Notes: a model not told the origin generated them from the sequence alone. 40,616 nt of DNA from Pseudomonadota bacterium (GCA_020161545.1 JAIUNT010000009.1:1-40616); one strand, 5' to 3'. Shown: positions 1 through 9,294, counted from the stretch's first letter. Made by a program: numbers and translations.

Positions 1-341
1 TTGCCATCCCGTATCTCAAGGCTTGTGCCAAGGATCATGGGGGCAAGGCTGCCTTCTCGCACATGCACGGATACGCTCCAAGGCGTGTGGGACACGTGGG
101 CGTGACTTGTGATATGGGAGAGTTTCGCGCTACGCAGGCCCTGGCCTGGGGCCAAGAGAGAAAGGGCTTCTAAGATATTTGTTTTGCCGGCGCCGTTGGG
201 GCCCGTCAGGATCACGGGGGTGGTGTCACAGGCAAAGCTGACATGCTCCCACGAGCGAAAATGTTGCAAGAAGACCCGGGAGATGCCCCCGTGGTCTTCT
301 TGCGGGTGGGTATGTGTGTGGTGAAGGGCTTCTTGTGCCAC
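1..341 (-). CDS. recF: RecF, DNA replication/repair ATPase (N-terminal part, cut by window edge)
   Basis: RecF is an SMC-like ATPase that helps load RecA at single-strand gaps. Reading the minus strand, a GTG at 341-339 opens a frame that runs off the window start, so only about 113 residues are present. Near residue 47 it carries the P-loop LTGPNGAGKTNILEA followed by LSLLAPGQGLR, the typical RecF arrangement. The start is supported by a GGAGG-like site 11 bases upstream and by a spacing of 30 bases from the dnaN stop. It follows dnaN in the same direction, the classic dnaA-dnaN-recF order. The first ~20 residues are rich in His and unusual; a start a little further inside is possible. Identity is secure; the C-terminal part is not visible. 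Confidence 0.9.
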   Translation of the reverse strand, partial: MAQEALHHTHTHPQEDHGGISRVFLQHFRSWEHVSFACDTTPVILTGPNGAGKTNILEALSLLAPGQGLRSAKLSHITSHAHVSHTPWSVSVHVREGSLAPMILGTSLEIRDG

Positions 342-371
342 GTGCGCCTTGCCCTCCTTACAAATAAATCC

Positions 372-1493
372 TTAGACCCGTAGCGGCATCAGCACATAAA
401 GGGTGCTTGCGTCCTGGGCGTCCCGCACAAGGGTGGGGCTCAGCGTATCGGAGAATTCAAAGATCAGCTCCCCTTCGCCCGTTTGCCGCGCCACGTCCAT
501 GAGATAGGTCACGTTAAACCCAACCTCCAAAGGCGCACCATCATAGACGACTTCCATTTCCTCGTCGGCCGCACCGGCGTCGCGCCCTGAAGCCACGAGT
601 GTTAAGCGGTCATTTTGCAAAGACAAGCGCACGCCCTTATTCTTTTCCTCACATAGGGTCGCCACACGGTCGAGGGCCTTGAGGAACGGTGTTGCACTCA
701 GGCTCAGGCGGTTGACGTTGTTTTGGGGAATAGCGCCTTGATAGTCTGGGAATGTGCCGTCCACCAGGCGTGAGACAAGCTTCACGTCGCCAAAGGCGCA
801 GGACACTTGAGTATCAGACAGGGACAGATCCACCTCGCCGCTTGCGTCACTTAAGAGCTTTTGCAGCTCCGTTACTGTCTTGCGGGACAAGATAATGCCG
901 GGGGTCGCCTCCAGGGACAAAGGCACGGAAATCTGGGAGTGCGCCAGGCGATGGGTGTCTGTGGCGGCTGCGTGCACGGCGCCCGCGTCTCCGTCACCCT
1001 TTTGGAAACTCAGATGAATGCCGTTGAGGGTATAGTGTGCCTCTTCCACGGACATGGCAAAGCGCGTGCGCTCAAGGAGGCGCTGCAGCTGCTTTGCGTC
1101 CAGCTTCAGGTGGTGGGGAAGCTCGCCCACGCTGACGCGTGGAAACTCGTCGGCGCTGAGCGTGGCAAGCTCGTATTTACCGCGCCCTGCCGTGATGGTC
1201 AAGCGACCCTTCTCCACGTCATGGGAAAGGCTAATCTGCGCGCCGTCGGGAAGCTTGCGCACAATGTCAAAGAGCATATGTGCACTGACCGTGAGACGTC
1301 CCTCCGTCTCAACGTTCGCGCCTACAACCTCAACAACCGCAAGCTCTAAGTCCGTGGAGGTCACGGTCAAACGGTCATCCTTTGCCTCCAAAAGTACGTT
1401 GGCCAAAATGGGCACAGCTGTACGTTTTTCCACCACACCTTGTGCATGGGATAGGGCTTTTAAGAAATCGCCGCGCTCAAGAAGGATTTTCAT
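372..1493 (-). CDS. dnaN: DNA polymerase III beta sliding clamp
   Basis: The 373-residue product is the ring-shaped clamp that tethers the replicative polymerase to DNA. Length matches the family (about 370). The start MKILLERGDFLKALSHAQGV, the internal NVLLEAKDDRLTVTSTDLEL and the terminal YVLMPLRV are hallmark clamp sequences; the C-terminal MPLRV strand lines the binding pocket used by clamp partners. Three repeated clamp folds are expected along the chain. It lies 27 bases downstream of dnaA and 30 bases upstream of recF, all in one direction, so the three are probably co-transcribed. Nothing looks broken or unusual. Confidence 0.97.
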   Translation of the reverse strand: MKILLERGDFLKALSHAQGVVEKRTAVPILANVLLEAKDDRLTVTSTDLELAVVEVVGANVETEGRLTVSAHMLFDIVRKLPDGAQISLSHDVEKGRLTITAGRGKYELATLSADEFPRVSVGELPHHLKLDAKQLQRLLERTRFAMSVEEAHYTLNGIHLSFQKGDGDAGAVHAAATDTHRLAHSQISVPLSLEATPGIILSRKTVTELQKLLSDASGEVDLSLSDTQVSCAFGDVKLVSRLVDGTFPDYQGAIPQNNVNRLSLSATPFLKALDRVATLCEEKNKGVRLSLQNDRLTLVASGRDAGAADEEMEVVYDGAPLEVGFNVTYLMDVARQTGEGELIFEFSDTLSPTLVRDAQDASTLYVLMPLRV

Positions 1494-1520
1494 GGGAGTC
1501 TTCCTTTTTCAGTCAAGGGG

Positions 1521-2945
1521 TTAGCTGGATTGTAACATGCGCGTGAGAAGGTCAAGATCCTCGGCAAAAGAGCGGTCCGTGCCCTTGAGTTCCTCGACTT
1601 TTTTCACGGCGTGCATGACGGTTGTATGGTCTCGTCCCCCAAACTTACGGCCTATTTCGGGCAGGGACATGGGGGTGAGGCTTTTGGCCAGGTACATGGC
1701 AATTTGGCGGGGCCGCGCTAGGGAGCGCAGGCGCTTGGCCGAGTGCATATCCGAGAGGCGAATATTGTAGTGCTCGGCGACTTTTTTCTGGATCTCCTCA
1801 ATGGAGATGCGCCGGTCACTGGCGCGCAGCAAGTCACGCAACACGTCCTGGACCGAATCAATGGTCACGTCCCGTCCCACAAGCATGGCGTGGGCGGCAA
1901 TACGGTTGAGGGCGCCCTCAAGCTCACGCACGTTGGAGGCAATCTTGTGCGCCAGAAACTCTAAAACCTTTTCAGGAATGGGGGTGTCAAGACATGCGGC
2001 CTTGCTTTGCAAGATGCCTAAGCGCAGCTCATAGGTCGTGGGGTGAATGTCCGCCACAAGACCCCAGCCGAGGCGAGAACGCATGCGCTCCTCAAGGCCC
2101 TCTAGGTCAGAAGGGGATTTATCCGCCGAGATAATGACCTGATGATTTTGGTCCACAAGGGCATTGAAGGTGTGGAAGAACTCTTCCTGGGTTGAGTCTT
2201 TGCCGCCAATGAACTGAAAGTCATCGATCATCAGGACGTCAACGGAGCGAAAGCGCTCTTTAAAGGAAACGGTGTCGCGAAAGCGCAGGGCCCGAATAAA
2301 CTGGTACATGAATTTTTCGGCCGATAGGTACACGACCTTACGCCTGGGATCTTTTGTCTGAATATGCCAGGCGATGGCGTGCATCAAGTGGGTTTTACCA
2401 AGACCCACGCCGCCATAGAGAAAGAGGGGATTAAAGGTGACCTTGTCGGCTTCGGCCACGCGGCGTGCGGCGGCGTAGGCGAGCTCATTGGAGCGCCCCA
2501 CAACAAAGTTATCAAAGGTATAGCGCGGATCAAGGCGTGAGCCCACAAGCTCTTGGGTATCTTCTTCCGCGTCTGCGTCACTCTCGAGACTTGCCTCGCT
2601 TGGCGTGGAAACAAGGGTGGGGCGCAGGGGTGCCGCCGGTCGCGGCGCATTATCCACCACCAAATCAAGGGCAAAAATGCGGGGGTTTTCTTGTCTTAGA
2701 AGCTCAAGAATCTGGGCACTACACTGGTCCGCCACCCAGTCGCGCATGAAGCGAGAAGGGGCCGCTAGCACAAGTCTGCCGGAGAAAAATTCTTTAAAGG
2801 AAAGGGGTAGGAGCCAGCTTTCAAAGGTCGCCGCGCCAAAAATGTCGGGCAGGCGGCTGTAAAGGCTGTGCCAAGACTTGCGAACGTTTTCTGCCTCTCC
2901 ATCGGCACCGAGATCATCAGTCAGCGCTTGGGATAAGGAGGCCAT
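1521..2945 (-). CDS. dnaA: Chromosomal replication initiator DnaA
   Basis: DnaA is the AAA+ ATPase that binds DnaA boxes and melts the origin. The 474-residue protein shows an N-terminal domain I (about 20-95), an acidic linker (about 100-138), a Walker A GGVGLGKT at 178-185, a Walker B VLMIDD at 237-242, and a C-terminal helix-turn-helix domain with GGRDHTTVMHAV near residue 445, the DnaA-box-binding signature. Length is normal. The ATG at 2945 is preceded by an AGGTGA site. It is the first gene of a dnaA-dnaN-recF run, with rpsT upstream in the same direction. I looked for DnaA boxes in the 178-base upstream gap and saw none close to consensus. Confidence 0.97.
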   Translation of the reverse strand: MASLSQALTDDLGADGEAENVRKSWHSLYSRLPDIFGAATFESWLLPLSFKEFFSGRLVLAAPSRFMRDWVADQCSAQILELLRQENPRIFALDLVVDNAPRPAAPLRPTLVSTPSEASLESDADAEEDTQELVGSRLDPRYTFDNFVVGRSNELAYAAARRVAEADKVTFNPLFLYGGVGLGKTHLMHAIAWHIQTKDPRRKVVYLSAEKFMYQFIRALRFRDTVSFKERFRSVDVLMIDDFQFIGGKDSTQEEFFHTFNALVDQNHQVIISADKSPSDLEGLEERMRSRLGWGLVADIHPTTYELRLGILQSKAACLDTPIPEKVLEFLAHKIASNVRELEGALNRIAAHAMLVGRDVTIDSVQDVLRDLLRASDRRISIEEIQKKVAEHYNIRLSDMHSAKRLRSLARPRQIAMYLAKSLTPMSLPEIGRKFGGRDHTTVMHAVKKVEELKGTDRSFAEDLDLLTRMLQSS

Positions 2946-3064
2946 GGTTTTTAAGTCACCTGTTTTAAAAGAAAAAACGTCTTAAATTGCGCCCCACGAG
3001 CACCATGCTATGACAGGTCTGGGACAAAACTGGAGGCATTCTAGACGACCTAGGAACGCCCCGC

Positions 3065-3083
3065 AAGGGGGGATTTCCCCCTT
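3065..3083 (-). terminator. GC-rich hairpin downstream of rpsT
   Basis: A perfect 7-bp stem (AAGGGGG/CCCCCTT) with a 5-base loop lies about 40 bases after the rpsT stop and upstream of dnaA. There is no clean U-run after it on the minus strand, so it may attenuate rather than fully terminate rpsT transcripts. The rest of the 2946-3123 gap holds nothing else I can name. Confidence 0.4.
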
Positions 3084-3123
3084 CTAAACGCCTCGTTGGC
3101 CATCCAAAAGGGGGAGAAAAGAA

Positions 3124-3387
3124 TTAGGCCAAAGCCTTAACGCGCACGGTCAAGCGTGAAATTTTACGGGACGCGCGCTTTACGTGGTAAAGACCCTTCT
3201 TGGCGCCGCGAATGATCTCGGGCTGTGCGGCAATGAGCGCACCCTCAGCAGCAGCCTTGTTGCCGCTTGCAATCGCTTCTTCAACCTTACGGATCGCTGT
3301 GCGCACGCGGCTGCGACGTGAGGCATTACGTTGTTCACGTACCAGAGTTTGACGAGCTCTTTTTTGAGCAGAACGAATATTAGCCAT
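3124..3387 (-). CDS. rpsT: 30S ribosomal protein S20
   Basis: S20 is a small, very basic protein that binds the 5' domain of 16S rRNA. The 87-residue product starts [20 protein letters not shown] and ends with [11 protein letters not shown], both characteristic of S20; the usual length is 85-90. The chain is helical and Lys/Arg rich. The ATG is preceded by an AGGAAGGA site and by a good sigma-70-type promoter. Its position just upstream of dnaA is common in alphaproteobacteria. Confidence 0.97.
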   Translation of the reverse strand: MANIRSAQKRARQTLVREQRNASRRSRVRTAIRKVEEAIASGNKAAAEGALIAAQPEIIRGAKKGLYHVKRASRKISRLTVRVKALA

Positions 3388-3434
3388 TTTCTTCCTTCCT
3401 AAAAAACACGAAAAGGTGCAAATCTTTTATCAGG

Positions 3435-3464
3435 TGTATACCCCAGCTTGACACACAAGGTCAA
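3435..3464 (-). promoter_or_regulatory. Sigma-70-type promoter of rpsT
   Basis: On the minus strand a TTGACC (-35, 3464-3459) is followed after 18 bases by TATACA (-10, 3440-3435). It sits about 50 bases upstream of the rpsT start codon and is the only clear promoter-like pair in this gap. The -35 overlaps a short inverted repeat TTGAC/GTCAA. Confidence 0.5.
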
Positions 3465-3573
3465 TACAATTACGTGTGCGCCTTCTTTCCCTGCATGGCC
3501 TACGTGCGATTGAACGCTCGCATTTTATCTGCTAGTCGATTTTATCGAAATAAACATCGTTGGATATTCATAA

Positions 3574-5973
3574 ATGAGGGCGTTTTTATTTTTCTTGGGT
3601 TTCATCCTGTTATGCCCCGTGGGGTCGCAAGCAAGTGAGGATGAAGGACAAGCGCCGCGCACACCGTCCCTGTCCCGGGAGGAAAAAGAGGCCCGTGTGA
3701 GGGCTGTGAGGGACGCCCTCCAAGTGGCGCGCGGTAAGGTAAAGAAGGGCGCCCTTCTCAACAAGGACGTCATTGACGCTGGAGACTGCGACCTTGCAGG
3801 CACCATAAAAAAAGCAGCCCCCCAGATTCAGGGGGCCTTTTTAAGGGAAGTTTTAGGCCTCACCTGGGTGGCAAAATTGAATTTGTGCAATAATAACCTC
3901 CAAAGCCTTGATATGGACATGGGGTTTTTTCCTTGCTTGGAGGTTCTTGATTTAGAGCAAAACAAAATCACAAAAATGCCAAACAGCATAGGTCGTTGTG
4001 CGCATTTGCGTTCGCTCGACTTAAGCAGTAACCGTCTTGGGTCCTTGCCGGATTCCCTCACGTCCTGCAAGGCTTTGATACAAATCCACCTTTCAAACAA
4101 CGCTTTTACAGAATTTCCTAACGTGCTTTGTGGTCTAAGAAATCTCATAGTCTTGAACATGAATCAGAACAATCTTGTCGCTTTACCTCAAGCGCTTGGT
4201 GACTTGACGAGCCTCGAAGAGCTTTATATGTCCCAGTGTGGCCTTGCCGCCTTACCAAGTTCACTAGGGCAACTCAAGCAGTTGCGTGTTCTTCACGCTG
4301 CGCATAACAAGATTACCTCTTTGCCCCAAGAGATGGGGGAGCTTGTGAGCCTCAGGGGGGCGATCTTTACGGATAACCGCCTCCAAGACTTGCCAACAAC
4401 CCTGGGTTGTCTCACGCGGTTGCAGCGCTTGGATTTAAGCGGAAACCACCTACAAGTGGTGCCGGCCTCCCTTGGCGGCATTCTCACCTTAAGAAATTTA
4501 AACCTCCTGACCAACCGCCATCTCCTGCCCCGGGGCGTGGGGCAAGACACCTGGGGGCGGGAGGAACTTGAGGCGCATTTTGGGGACCGGGTCTCTCTTG
4601 AAACTGCCGGTGTTGTGCTCATGGACGAGGGCACGACAAAAGGAGACGTTTACAGGATCCTGGACGCACAAGAGCCCCGTGTGAATAGGTGCCTCTTGGC
4701 ATCTGTGCGTGTGCCGGCGCTTCCCACCCGGCAGGTTTACGAGGGCGAAGAAATGCTGAACGCCCTGGACGCTCTTACCCGGGAGGATATGAACGGTACG
4801 GGGGAGGACTTGCCACTTTTGCGCAGGAATCTTCAGGGTTACGTGAAGACCCTCTACGACATGCCCCTGGCGGACGGGGACGTCCCGGGGTGGAAGATGT
4901 ACGCGGATCAGATCCCTGAAACAAAGAAGGCGCTGACCTATATTCTGGATAAAATCGTGGGCACACAGGACCATGACTTACAGGCCATATGGTATACGCA
5001 GCTCGTTATTGGCCTTCTCCACTGTCCCACGGGTCAGGCGGAGGGCATCACGGCCGTTGCCTACGGGATGCTGGAGGGTGCGGCGCGGGGAAGTTCCTTC
5101 AAAAGCACCATGGAAAACATCCTGGCCCTAAAGAAAAACACCGCCTTTACCCAGGCCATCTTGTCCAAAACAGGTGGGAATACCCAGAACAATCATTTTA
5201 TCAGTACCTACCGCGAGAAGCTCAAGGAAGAGCTTGGTCTAAGCGCCGCCATCGCGTCATTTGACGAGCGCGTAGGCACCATGGGCGCGGATCCCTTTCA
5301 GGGAAACCGGTGGAACGCGGCGCGGGTGTACTACGATCTTGTAACACCCCAGCGCCTTCACTCCTGGGTTGCTGCCCACACCCAGACTGAGGGGGACCGT
5401 TGGGACCTTGCGGTGCGCGGTGATTTAGAGGCTGCGGCGCCCACACGCGAGCCCCAAGGCCCCATAGAAGGGCGCTTGAGAAGTATTGAGCGCATCTTGC
5501 AAAACCCCGACCTTGATTTTGAAGAGGACGAGTGCCCGTGTGAGGACACTTTACGCACCCGGCGTGGGGAACTTGAGGCCGAGCGCGCCCACCTTGAGAA
5601 ATATAAGGTCCTATGGGCGCCCCAAGTGTCCCATGACCTCACAAGGGTGCAGGACTACATGGCGGCCCATAGTATAGAGGTGCCCCAGGGATGGTTTACC
5701 CCCCATGACGCAGGGGGTGTGTCCATGACAAAGGAAGGCTGGCGCGCACTCATGACCCACGTGAAGGGCCGCGTGGCGCTGGCGCGGCAACTGCGTCCAC
5801 TGTCCACCGGTGACGCGCTGGACTTTATGGTGAGGGAGGGTGTGGTGGACATGGGCCAAGAGTCCTGGTGGCAAGGCCTCTTTACGGCCGATCCCATGGA
5901 GGGCGAACGGGGTGTCCTAACCCCAAAAGGCGTCGAGGTGACCTTAATAAAGCTCGGTTTCATTATGCCTTGA
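3574..5973 (+). CDS. Exported leucine-rich-repeat protein of unknown function
   Basis: The 799-residue protein begins with a signal peptide (MRAFLFFLGFILLCPVGSQA, cleavage near residue 20), so it is predicted to leave the cytoplasm. Residues about 99-328 form ten 23-residue leucine-rich repeats of the LxxLxLxxNxLxxLPxxLxxL type, e.g. LRSLDLSSNRLGSLPDSL. The remaining ~470 residues match no domain I recognise; visible landmarks are HCPTGQAEGI near 481-490, a cysteine pair CPCED near 650, and an acidic/charged helical stretch around 620-680. The IpaH/SspH-type ubiquitin-ligase domain was considered, but its catalytic-loop context is not evident. LRRs of this type usually bind other proteins; in a host-associated bacterium an effector or adhesin role is conceivable. 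The gene stands alone, with divergent rpsT behind it and no operon partner. The Shine-Dalgarno site is weak. Confidence 0.75.
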   Translation: MRAFLFFLGFILLCPVGSQASEDEGQAPRTPSLSREEKEARVRAVRDALQVARGKVKKGALLNKDVIDAGDCDLAGTIKKAAPQIQGAFLREVLGLTWVAKLNLCNNNLQSLDMDMGFFPCLEVLDLEQNKITKMPNSIGRCAHLRSLDLSSNRLGSLPDSLTSCKALIQIHLSNNAFTEFPNVLCGLRNLIVLNMNQNNLVALPQALGDLTSLEELYMSQCGLAALPSSLGQLKQLRVLHAAHNKITSLPQEMGELVSLRGAIFTDNRLQDLPTTLGCLTRLQRLDLSGNHLQVVPASLGGILTLRNLNLLTNRHLLPRGVGQDTWGREELEAHFGDRVSLETAGVVLMDEGTTKGDVYRILDAQEPRVNRCLLASVRVPALPTRQVYEGEEMLNALDALTREDMNGTGEDLPLLRRNLQGYVKTLYDMPLADGDVPGWKMYADQIPETKKALTYILDKIVGTQDHDLQAIWYTQLVIGLLHCPTGQAEGITAVAYGMLEGAARGSSFKSTMENILALKKNTAFTQAILSKTGGNTQNNHFISTYREKLKEELGLSAAIASFDERVGTMGADPFQGNRWNAARVYYDLVTPQRLHSWVAAHTQTEGDRWDLAVRGDLEAAAPTREPQGPIEGRLRSIERILQNPDLDFEEDECPCEDTLRTRRGELEAERAHLEKYKVLWAPQVSHDLTRVQDYMAAHSIEVPQGWFTPHDAGGVSMTKEGWRALMTHVKGRVALARQLRPLSTGDALDFMVREGVVDMGQESWWQGLFTADPMEGERGVLTPKGVEVTLIKLGFIMP

Positions 5974-6168
5974 TCTATTGGTTCCTTTAAAATGCCCTTC
6001 TATATCAACTTACATATGTGGGGTTGTGGCGTATAATCAAGGCATGCACCCCTCGCGCGACACGCCTTCCAAGCAGCGCGTGTGCATGCTAGGGTGGCTT
6101 TGTGTCAGGCCGTCTTTGACAAAATGGCCTGTGGATTATGAAAAGGCTTTGGACTTTGTAAAGACCCT
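5974..6168 (+). other. Intergenic leader with possible promoter and a LipB-like peptide
   Basis: This 195-base gap precedes the large AsmA-like gene. It contains a TATAAT at 6032-6037 with CTTACA 17 bases upstream, a plausible sigma-70 promoter. A frame starting at TTG 5978 or ATG 6043 continues to 6172 and ends KWPVDYEKALDFVKTL, which faintly resembles the start of octanoyltransferase LipB; no downstream LipB sequence follows in any frame, so it is either a remnant or chance. I do not call a gene here. Confidence 0.3.
6009..6037 (+). promoter_or_regulatory. Candidate sigma-70 promoter for the AsmA/YhdP-like gene
   Basis: CTTACA (-35, 4 of 6 consensus bases) and a perfect TATAAT (-10, 6032-6037) are separated by 17 bases. 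Transcription would start near 6044, leaving a leader of about 125 bases before the ATG at 6169. Confidence 0.4.
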
Positions 6169-9100
6169 ATGACATCTACGCTCCCAAAACGTGTTGCGCG
6201 CTTTCTTATTGGAACTTTGTCTGTGCTCATTGCAAGTACGGCGGTCCTTGTGGGTGCTTGCCTTTTGCGTCTCTATCACGAGCCCTTAGACCTGTCTCCC
6301 TACACCCAGGACGTGGCCAAAGCCCTTAAGCCCGTTTTGGGGCATGTGGACTTATCTCTCACTGCGCCCCGCCTTGTGTGGCACGGCATTGGTCATCCCT
6401 TGGAAGTCGAAACACGGGATCTTGTGTTGCGCCGGGAGGGCGCCGCCGACCCCATTGTGCGTGCGCCCCAGGTGCGTTTTTCCTTCCGTTTTCGCAGTCT
6501 TCTTGTGGGGCAGTTTCTGCCGGCAACCCTGACCCTTGTTCAGCCTACCCTTTGGGTGGACTTGCCTCAGGCGCCTGACGCCTCCCAAGACAATACGGTC
6601 TTTTCTTTTGTGGAAGAAACCTTTCTGACGCCCTCCCACTCCAAGACCCTGAAGCGTCTCCACATAGAGAACGCCCAGATTCACGTGACCCATGGCCCAA
6701 AAAAGTGGGATGTGCCAGGGACAACGTTTATCTTTGAACGCAAGCGGGGCGGCCTTGATATTGTGGCTCAAATCACCGCCAAGACGGCTTCTTTTAGTGC
6801 GCATTTGGCCTACGCGCCTGACGCGCGCACCTGGCAAGGCAATGCGCATCTTCAGGGAGTGCCCGTCATGGAGGTGCTAGGGGATTTATCTGACATGGAA
6901 GGGCCCTGGCAAGGGTGGTACAAAATGCTTGATGGCAGCCGCTTAACCATGAGCGGCGAAGGCTCCTTTGACTGGGGAGCTGCCCAAGGTGTGCGCGCCA
7001 TGAGCCTGAATGTCAGCGCGGGGGCGGGAGTCCTCAACCTGCCAACCTCCCTCCTAGAAAAACCCCTCGCCTTCCAAAAAGCTGATTTAAAGGGCGAGAT
7101 TAAGGATGGTCAGCTCACCATCACGGATACGCTCTTCCTCACCCAGGGTGCGACCTTGAAACTTACTGGGAGAGGGCGTGTTCCAACGCCAGCCTCGCCC
7201 AAGGGGGACTTGGCGCTGGAGGCTGTGATTGGAAATCTGCCCATGGCACGTCTTGCACACTTGTGGCCTGAAAAAGCGGCTCCCGACGCGCGCGCTTGGC
7301 TTGTGCAAAACATTCCCCAGGGTATGGCGACAAAGGCAACGGCCGCGCTTAAGGGGGCACTCCTATGTGAAGAAGGGTCGATGATTCCGTGCTTTACTTT
7401 TGAGGGGCTTAACGGGGAGATTTTCCTAGATAAAGCAAAGCTCACGTACCTACCCACCATGCCGGCCGTTACAGATCTTAAGGCCCACGCGGTCTATGAT
7501 CAAAATCACTTTGATATTGCTGTGGAAAAAGGCACAAGCAATGGCCTGTCTCTCTCCAAAGGACGGGTTTTGATTGCGGACATGACAGGGGACGCCCCCC
7601 ATCTTTCCTTGAAGGTAGGGGTTGACGGACCCCTACCCAAGGCCTTTGAGATTATTAATTGCAAACCCCTGGAGGCCCTCAAAGATCTCCCGGTTTCCTT
7701 GAAGGATCCCAAGGGTGGGGTGAAGGGGACCTTCGAACTTGCTTTTCCCCTTAAGGACGTTTTGGAGTCCCAAGACTTTATTTACGGCGTGGATATGCAG
7801 GTCACGGGACTGGCTCTCCATAAAATCCTGTCCCAAGTGGGCATGGATCTGACGGACGCCAGCGCCCATGTGACCATCAAAGACCGGGCCCTTGGGTGTG
7901 ATGCCAAGGGGCTTGTTAACGGCGACAAGGGTGACATTTCCTTGAAGGTGGGGCTGGGTGATAAGGGTCATACACTTCTTAAGGCGAGGGTGCTGGGAAG
8001 TGCCCCTGGTCTGTCCCATCTTGGGTTCAACCTTGCCCCCTATATGACGGGGCACGGCGTTTTTGATATCGTCTTTGCAAATGAGGGAACGGCGGCTTCT
8101 CACCTTGATGTGCGCGCGGATCTGAGGGACGCTGTCCTGAGCTACGGCGCGTGGACAAAAGCTGCCCAGACCCACGGAACCCTCAAGGGCCGTCTTGTTT
8201 TTGGCAAAGGAGGCCTTGAGGCGCTCCAAGGGGTGACACTCCAGGCACCCCAGGCAGATATTGCCTTGGACGCGACCTTTGGAGGGAAGGACGGGGGGCT
8301 GAAGACCCTTGTGCTGTCGAAAGGGATTTTGGGACAAAGCGAAGCCCATGTGCGTGTTGGACCGCACAAACACAGAGATCTTTTGATCAGTGTACAGGCT
8401 AAAACCCTTGATCTAGCGCCCTACATCTCCACCCTGAAAGAGCCTTCCACGGGAGACGCCAGCCTTGGGCGCACCTTCGACTTGAAGCTGAGCGCAGATA
8501 AAATGATCCTGGGCGAAAAACAAGTGATCAAAGGCAATACCTTGTCTCTAAGCTATGTGAATGAGCGTGTTCAAAACCTGACCTATAAAGGGCACTTTGA
8601 TGAGGATCTCAAGAAGTTTTTCTACATTGATATTTTTCCCAGGGCCCAGGACGGAAGGCGCTTTCGCCTGAAGTGCGAAAATGGCGGGGCATTTTTTAAG
8701 GCCTTTGATTTGACGCGCAATCTTTCCAAGGGGACCTTGAAGATCGCCGCCGAGCAAACACGCGGCCGCAGCGCGCCCTGGGTTGGCAAAATCGAGTATG
8801 ATAATTTCTGGGTGAAGGACGCCCCCCTCCTGGGACGTCTTCTTTCCCTTGCCTTTCCCACGGGATTTGTGAATTTCTTCTCCGATAAGGGGATGCAGTT
8901 TGACCGCTTGAAGGCGCACTTTACGCTGGGCACCACAAAGCTCATTGTACCCAAGGGGTTTGTCCAAGGGCCTTCCTTGGGCATGACCATGAAAGGCTCT
9001 TTGGCAGATCATTTCGAAAACTTGCATTTTTCGGGCAACATTTATCCGGCCTATTTCGTGAATAATGCCATCTCAAAAATTCCTCTTCTTGGGCAGCTTC

Positions 9101-9294
9101 TCACGGGCGGTAAACACGAGGGGCTATGGGGTGTTTCTTACACCATCACAGGTCCCAGGAGTGACCCAAAGATTGGTGTCAATCCTTTGTCAGTGTTTAC
9201 ACCGGGCGTTTTGCGTAAGCTCTTTTCCCTTGACGACGAGGATGACCTCACCCTTGATGACGCGGACATGGACAATGATAAAGTTGTGGAGTAA
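6169..9294 (+). CDS. AsmA/YhdP-family (DUF3971-like) inner-membrane protein
   Basis: This 1041-residue protein has one N-terminal membrane segment (about residues 12-34) and a very long periplasmic body made of repeated beta-strand and glycine-rich stretches, the layout of the AsmA-like superfamily. The C-terminal PAYFVNNAISKIPLLGQLLT followed by GLWGVSYTITGPRSDPKIGVNPLS is the typical end of the YhdP/AsmA_2 group. Members of this group are thought to form lipid-conducting bridges between inner and outer membranes (family knowledge). The ATG overlaps a short preceding frame; glyoxalase II starts three bases after the stop, so the two are probably co-transcribed. A second AsmA-family protein is encoded at 17568. 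Family assignment is good; the exact cargo is unknown. Confidence 0.8.
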   Translation: MTSTLPKRVARFLIGTLSVLIASTAVLVGACLLRLYHEPLDLSPYTQDVAKALKPVLGHVDLSLTAPRLVWHGIGHPLEVETRDLVLRREGAADPIVRAPQVRFSFRFRSLLVGQFLPATLTLVQPTLWVDLPQAPDASQDNTVFSFVEETFLTPSHSKTLKRLHIENAQIHVTHGPKKWDVPGTTFIFERKRGGLDIVAQITAKTASFSAHLAYAPDARTWQGNAHLQGVPVMEVLGDLSDMEGPWQGWYKMLDGSRLTMSGEGSFDWGAAQGVRAMSLNVSAGAGVLNLPTSLLEKPLAFQKADLKGEIKDGQLTITDTLFLTQGATLKLTGRGRVPTPASPKGDLALEAVIGNLPMARLAHLWPEKAAPDARAWLVQNIPQGMATKATAALKGALLCEEGSMIPCFTFEGLNGEIFLDKAKLTYLPTMPAVTDLKAHAVYDQNHFDIAVEKGTSNGLSLSKGRVLIADMTGDAPHLSLKVGVDGPLPKAFEIINCKPLEALKDLPVSLKDPKGGVKGTFELAFPLKDVLESQDFIYGVDMQVTGLALHKILSQVGMDLTDASAHVTIKDRALGCDAKGLVNGDKGDISLKVGLGDKGHTLLKARVLGSAPGLSHLGFNLAPYMTGHGVFDIVFANEGTAASHLDVRADLRDAVLSYGAWTKAAQTHGTLKGRLVFGKGGLEALQGVTLQAPQADIALDATFGGKDGGLKTLVLSKGILGQSEAHVRVGPHKHRDLLISVQAKTLDLAPYISTLKEPSTGDASLGRTFDLKLSADKMILGEKQVIKGNTLSLSYVNERVQNLTYKGHFDEDLKKFFYIDIFPRAQDGRRFRLKCENGGAFFKAFDLTRNLSKGTLKIAAEQTRGRSAPWVGKIEYDNFWVKDAPLLGRLLSLAFPTGFVNFFSDKGMQFDRLKAHFTLGTTKLIVPKGFVQGPSLGMTMKGSLADHFENLHFSGNIYPAYFVNNAISKIPLLGQLLTGGKHEGLWGVSYTITGPRSDPKIGVNPLSVFTPGVLRKLFSLDDEDDLTLDDADMDNDKVVE

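Noticed and set aside
861..1524. Long plus-strand frames opposite dnaN
   Set aside because: They lie wholly antisense to an unmistakable dnaN and have no family features; high-GC coding sequence commonly opens such frames.
2946..3123. Replication origin (oriC) next to dnaA
   Set aside because: No DnaA-box cluster or AT-rich unwinding region is visible; in alphaproteobacteria the origin is often elsewhere.
3574..5973. IpaH/SspH-type NEL ubiquitin-ligase domain after the LRRs
   Set aside because: Domain order is suggestive, but the conserved catalytic-loop context is not visible; CPCED alone is not enough.
7633..8373. 246-codon minus-strand frame inside the AsmA/YhdP-like gene
   Set aside because: Antisense shadow of a continuous 1041-residue protein with a recognisable family end; no ribosome-binding site or known motif.
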